This document shows, one piece after another, positions 1 to 10,857 of a stretch of DNA of 64,000 nucleotides (positions are counted from its first letter, which is position 1; each line of letters starts with the position of its first letter). The stretch comes from Chrysomallon squamiferum. Its lineage: Eukaryota > Mollusca > Gastropoda > Neomphalida > Peltospiridae. Below the pieces are notes generated by a model. The model was not told where the DNA came from. It searched no databases and saw nothing but the letters and a program-made list of their open reading frames with translations. Made by a program: the position numbers and the translations under genes. Location of the stretch: the NCBI GenBank assembly GCA_012295275.1, contig CM022667.1:16484984-16548983 (forward strand), in the 5' to 3' direction.

Positions 1-480
1 TTGTTTATTTGTTTGGACACACTAATGGCCAGCGATGGTCCTTAGCCAAGGCCTATATAAATGTGTGACATAAACAGTCCTTGTGGTGTCAATTAAGAGC
101 ATCTCTATGAGAAAATAAATTCAAAATAAGGATTCCTGGAGAGATCAGTTGTAATGTAATTATAACAGAGTTAACCATTGACACACTGAATCCTAAAAGA
201 AAGTTAGCAAAACTAATTATTTTATTTCACTGAAGATGTGATAATGAATTTAAAGCTAAAGTAAATTTGCAGTCAAAATAAAACTAATTTGTGTGAAAAA
301 TAAACATGTTGTTCACAGAAACTATATAACTGGCTTCTGGAATGAGCAAAACATTATTAACTTCTTGTAACATATCACTGAATTCCCAGCTAATGGTCTC
401 ACATTTATATATTTTCGGGATCAGAGAAGGAAGATGAATCACTGATAGAATTATCTTACTGTCTCTCCAAATTACTGAAA
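1..480. other. No gene recognised
   Basis: AT-rich sequence. I see no convincing ORF, RNA gene or repeat structure. It may belong to the 5' part of the Ty3/Gypsy remnant that starts downstream, but no gag or protease motif is readable. Confidence 0.4.
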
Positions 481-695
481 AGAGTGAACACGAAAAACAC
501 AGCTATGGTGTCCGAGAAGAATAATACGTTGTCGCATCAATTTGAAGAGAATGTGAGAGACCCAGGTCTTCAAGAAAGGATTAAAACAATTAATCCTGAA
601 GAGAGACGGCATGACCTTTCTCTAGTACGAGAAGAAGCTTTTAAATTGTCGAAAGATATGGGATGTTCCAGCATTGCAAAACACGAAGTAACATC

Positions 696-747
696 CAGAA
701 AAGGGGTAACATCAGCAAAAGTGGTTGCTGATGTTACCTCTTTTCTG
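696..747. repeat. 23-bp near-perfect inverted repeat (hairpin)
   Basis: Two 23-nt arms (696-718 and 725-747) are reverse complements with a single mismatch, separated by a 6-nt loop. The hairpin lies inside a 100-codon open frame (484-786, GTG start) that I do not recognise. It could be a foldback scar, a transposon end pair or a hairpin RNA precursor; nothing else in the sequence decides. Confidence 0.75.
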
Positions 748-859
748 CTAACAGATTATATAGTAGAGCTAGGCGAGACTGTTTAAAACATCAAAAGAGA
801 TACAAAACCTATCTTATATCTTTGCAAGTACAGCAAACTATTTCTCCACCAGCGTTCAA

Positions 860-2250
860 CCTATGAAATGGGCTGTGCCTGAAAAGTTTAAAGATTATCT
901 TCTTGGACATAAATTTACCATATATACTTACAAAACCCACTAAGTCACCTTGATACCGCAAAATTCGGTACTTGGGAGCAGAGATGGGTGTCTCAGCTGG
1001 AAGTATTTGATTTTGATGTGAAATATCATTCAGTGCAACACAATAAGAATGCCAGGAAGGTATTTTTACGAACTGACCTCTACTTCAATGGAAGCTGCGT
1101 TGAGAACTACTACTAGTATTGAAGTATCACAAACAATGAAACCAGCTAGACTGAGTTAAGGAATAAAAGTCATTTGCACTGTTTAATCAAGTTATGTGTG
1201 CCACATCACCATTTCCCCGCTAGTGTTTAAAAGAACTAGCAGCAATACAGGCAAAATTAATCAGGAGATTGTTACATCACATGATTAGAGGTCAAGTACT
1301 GAATTTGGTTTATTAACACTAATCCCAAAATGGGAGAAATTATTTCTTGAAAAGAATTGCTTCACAGAAAAGTAGAAGATCGCAATTTGGGACGTATGAA
1401 GCCGATAGTCTTACCAGGAATGACGAAGGAGAAAACTCGGCATAGTTTACATAATTAGACAGGACTACAATGTTTTTAAAGAACCAGGAGCCTTGTTAGA
1501 TACTGGCCTGCAATGCATGAAGATGTGGAACAACGGTGTAAAGAGTGTGAAAGGTGTGCAGTGGCAAATGAAACTACTGGAACTACGTTTGGGACATCTT
1601 CTTGCTATGAGACCTCTTGAGACTGTATCCTGGATTTCACAGTGTTGGAGCCATTTTCAAGAGAAAATGTCTCAGTCATCACTCAATGTTTTACCAAGTT
1701 CGCTGTGGCGGTTCCCTCGAAAGACCAGAAGGCTTTAACCGCAGCAAAGTTGTTAGTGTCTGAGTAGTTTCAGCAATATGGTGCACCCTAACGATTACAC
1801 ACTGATCAGGGTAGAAACTTCGAATCAGAGACTGCAAGTAGTTTATGGAGTGAATAAGAGTAGGACCACACCCTGCCTCTCTGAAGGAACTGGTCAGTGT
1901 GAGAGATTCAACAGAACACTGCATCATGCCCTCCTCACAGTTCCCAATGATCGTGACAACAAATGGCCTGAGTACGTGCCTCAATTTACTTATTATTACA
2001 ATGCTGCAAGTCATTCTACAAAATACTTTTCACCGTTTTATTTGATGTTTGGAAGACACGCTCAACTTTCAATCGACTGTATTTTGGGTGGAGACAATGG
2101 CGAGAAGCTGAAGAAGATACTACCAGAATCGATACAGACAGGAGCACCAAAAGAAGCTAGGTTGTGCCTATTAAAAACAGGGGAGAATACCAGAATATCC
2201 AGGGCAGGAAAAACATTCACGACCACTCAGAAGTCAACTGTGCAGAATCA
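860..2250 (+). pseudogene. Degenerate Ty3/Gypsy-type retrotransposon pol (RNase H and integrase)
   Basis: Broken reading frames carry recognisable Ty3/Gypsy pol segments in the expected order. Around 865-1065 is an RNase H C-terminal part (KWAVPEKFKDYLLG, then after a frameshift PLSHLDTAKFGTWEQRW). From about 1495 is an integrase zinc-binding remnant (RCKECERC). At about 1630-1770 is the first catalytic Asp block (LDFTVLEP, FTKFAVAVPSKDQKA). The second Asp lies in HTDQGRNFES near 1800 and the Glu in EGTGQCERFNRTL near 1890. The open stretch 1778-2254 holds the integrase C-terminal part (FSPFYLMFGRHAQL). Several stops and frameshifts separate these pieces, so the element is dead. No LTR or primer-binding site was found by eye. 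Confidence 0.85.
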
Positions 2251-2259
2251 CTGAAATGC

Positions 2260-3820
2260 TGGATCTTGATGGAAGGTTATATAATGTTGGTCGTTTGGAA
2301 GATATAAAATACATCAGGTGTTGAATAGGTCAGAGATGAAACAGAGTTATGTTACATATAAAGAAAAACATTATTTAATGCAGGATGAACATCAGTCAGG
2401 CAAAGCTAAAACTGACCAGTCTGTTGCATTACATATCGAGTGAGCTTGACGATCCAAATCAACTTTTTGTAAACAATGTAGCACCACCATTTTAAGCTCA
2501 GAACGTACCAGGAGCACGCTGATACTGACTCAGCGTACCTGCCAGAAATCTCTAACGACCAGGTCACAGATGAGAATGTTTATCCATCTACATTATCAAA
2601 TGAAAAAGTTTTGATCAAAGTTAGTTCTACACCAGGCACTTTAAAAGGTAAGTACTGCTTGCAGTCATAGAGATACCGAATAACGTGGGACTCCAAACAA
2701 GATAAGCACAGTTGATTAAGGCAGTAATAAGTCTAGCTAGCCTGACATTTATTTTCAAGCATAACTAGTTTTTTTGAAATTTGTAGATTATGCTTCATAA
2801 TATAGCATTTAGAAATTTCGAGTTTAAAGTTCCAATTGCATTTGTTTCTCAGAACAGGTCCATGAATATCACCATGTTTCACCATCTTATGAATGTTGTT
2901 GAGGACGTAAATATAAAGATGCAATAATACCTTTAACGCGTCTGAGGTATATTTCTCTTTGTTTGGACTTGGGGAATTCCTCCATGACATTTGCGAAATT
3001 AATATACTGTAAACGCTGTCTCTGGGGCTATCTTTAGGAATGCAGAACAGAATGGTCTGCCAGTGGTGTTATCAGTTTGACTGGGGCGAAAGATATTTTA
3101 AAAGAGAAGAGATAATGTCTGTGTTGTACAATCATAAAGAGGAATTAAAGCTATAATCGAGACCGAACTTGTGTACTTTTTTTTATGAGGGTGCTTTATG
3201 CATATACATATACAGGGACCAGTTTGAGACTGTGGACTGAAGTGCACAACAGCAATTCCCTGTGTGTCCGCGGTTGTACGAACCAGAAATCACAGATAAA
3301 ATAATGTAATTAGGCTTATAGGCTACGTAAAGGGTTGATTGTGTAAAATGTATTTAATATAGACTGCGTAATATACATCTTGAAATATAAAGAAATACAC
3401 ACTTTTATGCACAGATGTCTGGGATGTATTTAAATATATTGAAATATATTGTCAGTGTCCGAGATATAAAATATAAGATGTTCCCTGAAACATTAAAACT
3501 ATTTCAAGGGTTTCACGGGGGCAAAAATTTGAGAAACCCCGATTGTATCATGCAGACGGAACGAGCAGTATTATACTGCTAGCACATACATTACTGCTTC
3601 TCTCTTTTCACGGTTTCGGATTCCCTTTTCAACTGTGTTTCATTTAACAGCCTTGCATGATACGCACGATGTATTTTTGATTGTATCGTTGTAAGAGCTG
3701 CTTTTCATTCAGAGTAGTTCACCGAAACGACATGCGCGCGATGAGTAACGTCCCTCGACAGAACAGACTGACACTAGTCTCTCTATGCGAGCGTAAAATA
3801 CCTTGTTTTTTTCTTACCTG
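2260..3820. other. No gene recognised
   Basis: The first few hundred bases may be the 3' part of the Gypsy remnant. Beyond that only short unconvincing frames and a T-run near 3177 are visible. Confidence 0.4.
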
Positions 3821-3823
3821 CAG

Positions 3824-3929
3824 AGCACAGGTTACGTACGAATCAATGGCTAAAAAAGGTGCACGATGTTACTGTGTGGATGAATGAAGAAGGACAAGTT
3901 CTAGAAGGATCGTGCGAGTGTGTAGCAGG
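3824..3929 (+). pseudogene. Orphan exon encoding a SWIM-type zinc-finger segment
   Basis: A 106-nt segment has a good 3' splice site (T-rich tract then CAG at 3821-3823) and a good 5' splice site (GG|GTAAGT at 3930). Read in phase 2 it is fully open and gives a peptide with HDVTVWMNEEGQVLEGSCECVAG-like order. That resembles the G-x-V-x-x-x-x-C-x-C-x-x-G start of SWIM fingers, found in many YqaJ-linked or transposon-derived animal proteins. The completing C-x-H would lie in a following exon, which I did not find. It may be a relic or one exon of a larger gene. Confidence 0.4.
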
Positions 3930-4520
3930 GTAAGTTTCCTTCAATTGTTTATAATATTTTATTATTATGAAAACGCATGCATAGATGTTATAAATTCATC
4001 CTCCTACTCAAAATCTGGGAATGGGCGTGGGTTTATGTATGTATGTATATATAAAAATATACATAATATGTTTACTTGAAACACATGCATGCATTAATAC
4101 TGTAAATACCTCCCAATGTCAAAATCAGGGCGTGTATCTGCGTCTCTGTATAGTGTGTAGGTATATATTGCGTGTGTTTGTTTGTCTGTATATATTTATG
4201 TGTGTGCGTATGTAAATAAAACATTTATTTTGGAGTGACATATAATTGTTATATTGAAATCTGTACTTTACTCATCCAATCACAGACAAACCTAGATACT
4301 TGTACAACACCTACGAAGTGTTTGTAACTACAAGCAACAAACACCTCAACTAGTTGCGGTAGACTGAACAATTAATAACATAACTGAAATAATTGTTCCT
4401 TTTATTTGGTTTCGCCATGCCCAATTGACATCGTTCACTTTATAAAATTAAATTGGATCATTCCTCGCTCTTGTTACTTGTTTTTGACATCCTACGTGTT
4501 ATGACAATTTCCCGTCCCAT
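3930..4520. other. No gene recognised
   Basis: Follows the splice-like donor at 3930. TG-rich low-complexity sequence (about 4020-4220), then unique AT-rich DNA. Nothing supportable. Confidence 0.4.
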
Positions 4521-4522
4521 AT

Positions 4523-4714
4523 TCAAGGTGGGCATATAGTCCAAATTTTGTGTCGTTTATGACCTCCCACCTCAAAATGTGCCGAACAAACCCTCGTGTC
4601 TGCAGTAACATTAAAATCTTGTTCATTTCTATGTGAAGTGATTACCCACAAAGGTTTCCGATTTGCATTGGCTGGATTATTTCCCGGACTTACAGCATGA
4701 TTGTTTTCGCACAC
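4523..4714 (-). pseudogene. THAP-domain-like remnant
   Basis: The minus-strand frame reads NPANANRKPLWVITSHR, then DFNVTADTRVCSAHFE. This matches the middle of THAP DNA-binding zinc fingers (Trp after a basic stretch, then a SRVCSxHF-like block holding two zinc ligands). The N-terminal C-x(2-4)-C and the following FP motif are shortened or missing, and no downstream transposase domain is visible. Probably debris of a THAP-bearing transposon or an exon of a domesticated gene. Confidence 0.45.
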
Positions 4715-5082
4715 CCGTCCCCCAGTTTGCGAGATCTCGCGAGATCTCGCGACTTGCGTCCTCTACCTACTCTGTTGGCTAAGAGCTTTGTATTAAACAA
4801 AGCGTGATTATCATTTCCATGCGTTTAGTCAGAGCGGACAAATGCAAATAAGAACTAAACACACACCCCCACACACACACACACACACATACACAACCAC
4901 AGACACGTCTAAGATCTAAGTAGAAAGACGAATTCCATTTATATTTTATATACGTTTTATATATTTCACGTTTATTCTATGTAATACTTTAAATAATTTT
5001 GTGCTTGAAATAAAGTTTGTGAATACAAAACTGTATAAAATTGTAAAATGCGACTATTTTTGCCGCTCGGATTTCCGAATAT

Positions 5083-5100
5083 ATATATATGTGTGTATAT

Positions 5101-5132
<32 letters not shown>

Positions 5133-5150
5133 TGAAATTTTGAATATATA

Positions 5151-5230
<80 letters not shown>

Positions 5231-5265
5231 GGTTATTCTAATATTCGGAAATTCGGAAAATTCGG

Positions 5266-5316
<51 letters not shown>
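5083..5316. repeat. (TA)n microsatellite blocks
   Basis: Three (TA)n blocks are broken by short unique spacers, two of which repeat an ATTCGGAAATTCGG-like motif near 5240. Open frames across it on both strands (Tyr-Ile runs) are artefacts. Confidence 0.95.
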
Positions 5317-5317
<1 letters not shown>

Positions 5318-5399
5318 CATTTTTGATCAAATTGGTGTAGACATGCTGAAAAATGGAACTGTACAAAAATGTAGTACACCATTAATTTCAGAACCAAAA

Positions 5400-6038
5400 C
5401 AACTAGCAATCATAATAAAATTAACTGAACTGCACTACCGCTGCAAATAGATACCAGCACGTTTTTCCTTAACAGAAACTCAGGATATATATCATTATAA
5501 AAATTTCATATTTAACTATTAACTGTTGCAAGAATATTTTCGAGTTTCTGAAGGATAATCAACTAATATTTATCAAATTCGCACATACGTAAAGAAAAAA
5601 AAGAGAAAAACTTACCATTCTCCATATTGTTCGAATTATTATATTTTAAGTTTCACAGTTGAACTTCAATGTTGTCTTGTATAATGCGCACAGAAAAGGC
5701 GTTTAACGTTATATATATTATCAGTTGTCATAGGTTACAACTTTATTATGCAAATGGATCGATACTTGGTTGTTAAGTTACCTGTAGGCGTTTCTGTAAG
5801 ACTTCTGTGCATATTGATTTCACGATACACAAGGTGACACACCTTGGCTGAGCTGTAGCAGTGTAAACGTGTCTGATCACAGACAAAGCAGGTTAACGTG
5901 TTGACATTTCACACAGATTCCCCTCTATCTGATGCTGACCGTGGTTCACTGGCTCCATTCAGGTGCGATTTGTTTCAGATATCAAACTGTGTACGTGGAA
6001 GATAATTTACACAAAAACATTATGTATATATATAAATG

Positions 6039-6070
<32 letters not shown>

Positions 6071-7329
6071 TGTATGTATGTATGTATGTATGTATGCATG
6101 CATGCATGTTTACCTGCTTGTGCTCTGTGCAGAGGCAATCAGTAATATATACTAGCACGTACATTATTGCTTTCTTTCTTTGATTTTTTCTTTCTTCCTA
6201 TCTTCGCCATTTCGTGTTCTTCCCTTGTTCTTTATTAAGCAGAGAAATTCACACTGATAATTAGATACACTATACAGTTAGCAATAATTAAGAAAAATCA
6301 ACAAAAATCCTGAATTTCAACGAAACAAAATGTCCCCTAAAGCAGTAAGACACCACATCAAAAGATAAAACAAAACAAAAGTTAAGACGGACCTTTTTAT
6401 TCATTCATTTATCCATTTCTTAGGTGCATATTTTTTTCTTCTAAAACATAATGAACATTGAATAGCATTATTATATTTTAATATCAGACCGCTACTTGAA
6501 AATCAGTGGAAAATTCCGCTCTATTCCATGTGTTCAGCCGTTACGTAGAATCTGACAACCGACCAACATTATTCTAACATGGATTAATGCCAATAATGTT
6601 TAGTTAACAAGAAGTGTATATGTATCTGAAAAACTGACCAGGAGCGGCCCGTGCTTCTTTATAAGCCCACCTGTCATAAATGATAGCAAATAAATAATTA
6701 AAATAACACTAATAATGTTTTAAAAATGAAAAGTTTAAAAGAAAAATAAATAAATAAATAAATGAATAAATAAGAAAAGAAGTGAGAGATTGAGTTAGAT
6801 GTATGTCTCCAAAAAGATATTTATTTATTTATTTTATTTTTTAAAAGGTGAAGAAGAAAGCCTTAATACGTTTAGTGAATAACTTGCAAAGTAACAGAAT
6901 AAAATATTTTACTTGGTTTTTCACTTATCTCCCTGTAAAGCGGTGAACATATGGCAATGTTTTAATTTTTTTTATTGTTTTTTATTTTTTAACCAGATGC
7001 ACTTTTTTTACTTTTTGATTAATGAGGCCGTTATGTACTAATTAATGCTTATTTATTTATGTTTGTTTTTTTATTTATCTATTATTATAATTCATGACAA
7101 AAATAACAGAAATTTAACACATTACACAAATCATGACAGTATTCACTGAATATACAAAAACAGGTCTGAAATGCATAAGCACTGTCATGTCTACAGTTTG
7201 TACATAAGTGTTATATCAGTGACTGCATAGTAACTCAGTACATCTGACAATGAATTATGTAATTAAATAGTGAATAATCATGTACCAAGTAGTTTTATTT
7301 TGCTAAAACAGATAAATTAAGATTTATTG

Positions 7330-7377
<48 letters not shown>

Positions 7378-7387
7378 TGTATGTATG

Positions 7388-7421
<34 letters not shown>

Positions 7422-9535
7422 TACTGACAGATGAATATTAAGTAAAATATAAAAATAATTATAAACATATATTACATCTAGAAAATTATTTCTAAGGCAA
7501 ATGCAGAGCTTTTCAGTCAAAACGATTATTATTCTTTTGAAATAGAATTACAATGTTTCTGAATGGGTTCCTCCAGAATTCTTTTCAGTGAATAGGCTTT
7601 TGTGTATTTTTGACCTGGATTCATATATGTGTGTGTCTCTGTGTGTCATAGGAACGTCGTTACTATGTTATTAAATGCAATGTCAGTGTGTGTGTTATTC
7701 CAGAGCCTTATTACTTAAGGAATGAAATAATAGTTTCAGCTCTTAACTACTTCTAAAAAATAATTTCAAAAAACAACAACAACAGATGTTGTATGTAAAC
7801 AATTGTTATTGATTAGTTTGTTTAAACTGGATAAATGCTGGATATTGCGTTATTATTGGGATCTTATGTTTTCATACTTTAAACTCACATTTCTAGTGCC
7901 AGGTAAAAAGCTAGGAAATTGTTTGATCGTGCCTTTTCATTTTTATAATGCATTTGACAAATAATTATTCTCATTCTAATTCTGATTTTAAAAACAAATA
8001 AATAACAACAACAACAACAACAACAATAATAATAACAGTAATAAGGAAATAGAAAACAAAAATAAATAAATACATAAATAATAGTGAACCCTAATACAAT
8101 CGGTTGTTATTGTTTTTATCGATTATTTTTTGTCTGACTGATCAGATTATAATGGATTAGCTAACTAAATTATCGATTAAGATGACAAGATTAACATAAG
8201 ACATTTTTAACAAGAAGCGGGTCTCGCGGGTTACACGGGTTCGATTCTCAGTCGATTATTATCTTTCCTGTTTGTGTCAGCGACAGAACAAAAGTTGGAG
8301 ATCGTCCTTTAATTATTTTTTTCATTAAGATTTGATGGATGAGTGTCTTTCTTGTGGCTCTCAATAATTAGAATATTTGTACTTTGTCTAAAAATGTAAA
8401 ATAGCAGGTAGAGAAATACATATACCATATTCAAAACAGACTTTCATTTTCTTTAAAAATATATTAAAAATAATATATTTTTTCTAGAATTCAAAGATGA
8501 TGTACATATTTTTAAATAACGTTTAGTAAACAAAAGGAAATCAGTATCCCTCACTCATCAAGATGTGTAAATATATAAGTACGATAAAAATACGTAAGTG
8601 TTCACTGAAGATAATCATAGTTAAGCTGCGAATATCTAGCTGGCAAAACACTAACAGAATATTCCAAAAACAAATATAAACGCTGACAGTTTGGAAATGA
8701 ACTGGCTGCAGTGAAGACAGGGAAAGTGGATGATAAGAAAGAAACATCAGCTGTGAGTAGTGTTAAGAAAGAAGCGGTCTCCATGGAAACCTTATTAGCA
8801 GACCCAACACAGCGTGGATTAGGCTTGCCTGAAAGTACAGCTGATGAAACCGTTTGTGAGGCTGCAACAGAGAACAAAACAGACAAGCTGCACATGTTAA
8901 AGATGTGGAAGATGTGAACAGTAGAAACAGAATGAGTTAGTGCGGAAATCACAGTAAGCTGTGAATGTTTGTAATGGATTATTAATTTTCTTTATAACGT
9001 TATTGTTCTTTTTAAATTAATGTTGATGGACTGATTGATGCTGAAAAATTAAATTCTGAGTTTTCAAATATAAAAAGTAATCATGCTAAAATTACTTTAC
9101 GAATTTCCTATATTTTCAAAGGACACGAACCTTCGATATGTTGTTCCATTAGTAACAAGCAATATCTATAACATCCCTCACTGAAATAATGCTATCAGCA
9201 ATCACTCTTCACTTTACACACCAGGTTTGGTCTAATAGATGACGTTAAAATGAATACCATAATTTACAATTAAAAGACTAATTAATCTGAAATCTTTGCG
9301 ATCCGCTTTTTATCTTTATTTTTTTCATTATTATTTTTAGTCTTGCAAAAATTACTAATTACCCGTTTTTCATACTATGTGACAAAATTTCCTCATTTTG
9401 AATTCACATAATTACTTTATTAAACAAAATCTGCAAATTATTCAAGAATAAAACACAAAATTGATACCCGGAAATGTTGTTTGATGAATTAAATCTTTGA
9501 AAATATCACAAAATTGAGAATTGTTTCTTTGAACA
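5400..9535. other. Gene-poor stretch with microsatellites
   Basis: Contains (ATGT)n at about 6043-6100, (TA)n at 7331-7374 followed by (GTAT)n to about 7424, and (CAA)n near 8009. A 68-codon frame at 8711-8917 has gene-like composition and follows GGCTGCAG (possible 3' splice site), but I cannot assign it. No other exon or RNA gene is convincing. Confidence 0.5.
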
Positions 9536-9539
9536 TTTA

Positions 9540-10067
9540 CCCTATATATACTTGTGTACAAGGCGACCTTATGTTTAAGTCGAAAAGACCAAAAATGTTT
9601 TTAGTTTGATTAATTTATTTTAATGCATCCATTAAATCTTTGATCATAATATCCATAATAACGTTCTTAGCCTAAATGTAGACGGTTTATGTCTCATGGA
9701 GACCTAACTTTTAAAAAATGTATTTTTGATTTTGTTTGTGAAATTAGGACCATTTTAAACGGAAGAATATCATAACGTTTTTCTCGCTTTAAAATGTATT
9801 TTTATGTCATTAAACGGAAGAATATCATGTTTTACATTCATATTTGGTTTTGTTATTTAATTTTTCAAAATTTTTTATACGATAAAATTATATTTTTGAA
9901 AAGCTGAAAGACCGCAATTATTTTAGATGCATCCCGTAGCAAAAAATAGTCAAAATGGCGACTCTTCAGCAACAGCTACAAAAGCATTACCTATGTATAA
10001 GTCGACCCCCAAAATATTACCTTAATATAGTCTCCCAAAAATTCGACTTATACACAAGTATATACGG
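9540..10067. mobile_element. MITE-like non-autonomous DNA element with terminal inverted repeats
   Basis: The left end (CCCTATATATACTTGTGTA) and the reverse complement of the right end (CCGTATATACTTGTGTATAA) match over about 20 bp. Both ends are flanked by TA (9538-9539 and 10068-10069), consistent with a TA target duplication. Related GTCGACTTATACA-like motifs occur again inside the right end. About 528 bp; no transposase is encoded. The superfamily is not determinable here. Confidence 0.6.
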
Positions 10068-10069
10068 TA

Positions 10070-10807
10070 AATATATTATTTTATCCTATTTAATAATATC
10101 TACGCATTCTTGTTACATAATACTCAATAACATTCAAAAGCTTATTCTAATATGTGTTCCGCATTTAATCCATTTAAAGTGTTTAGCTCTTTACTAGAAT
10201 TTGATTCTGGTTTTGATTTGTTCCAAACTGAGAAAAATTATGTACGCATTTATTTATAAAAAAAATAAAACATTACTTACTTCGATGCCTTTTACAGAAA
10301 AAAGGCGTAGTCAATCCATTTATTAAAGTGATTAATTTTATACTATTTGGAAGGTTTAGGCAGGCATTCTTTTATTATTTGTCTGATACTTGAGATTCCG
10401 CACACTGAATCCCAACACGAATGGTATAGAAACCGAAATAATGTTAATAAAGCGATCAGTGATATTAAAAAATAAGAAATTAATAAAAATGAATTCGCTT
10501 GCAGATCAACAAAGTTCAAGAACTGACATCATGAAGTCATTTATCAGTTACATGCAACATATTAAATTTTTAAAACATTTTCTCTCAGAGTGTAAGGAAA
10601 GAAGCAAATAAAATAAGGTGTGCTGCAATTTAATGTATGTCTAAATTTCGCCATGATTTGTATAATATAAAATATTACGTCTGAATACACCATATAGTAA
10701 TTTTTTTGATTATTATTATTATTAATCCAAATATTAAATAAATCAAACATGAAAGAAGTGATACAGATTTTATGACAATAAATAACCAAAATAAAACAAA
10801 CATTTAA
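10070..10807. other. No gene recognised
   Basis: AT-rich spacer between the MITE-like element and the first truncated tRNA. Around 10190-10215 it resembles the LINE ORF2 linker (TAGAATTTGATTCTGGTTTTG), so some LINE debris may be present. Confidence 0.4.
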
Positions 10808-10857
10808 GCACAGGTAGGGACTCAAACCTTAGACCCTCAGATTAAAAGTCTGATGCT
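10808..10857 (-). pseudogene. 3' part of a tRNA-Lys(UUU) gene, truncated at the D arm
   Basis: On the minus strand this runs from GCATCAGAC through the UUU anticodon loop and T arm to a degraded acceptor end. The D arm and 5' acceptor strand are replaced by the A-rich 3' tail of a minus-strand LINE (T-run at 10857-10871 on the plus strand). The break is at the same tRNA nucleotide as in the 27.3, 30.0 and 32.7 kb cassettes. T-loop changes (CTCAAACCTTAG on plus) also damage the B box. Confidence 0.85.

Noticed and set aside
5054-5450. Long Tyr-Ile open frames on both strands
   Set aside because: Pure translation of (TA)n microsatellite; no start context or unique coding sequence.
8215-8262. 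Possible tRNA (GGGTTCGATTCTC resembles a B box)
   Set aside because: No A box, no pairing anticodon or acceptor stems around it.
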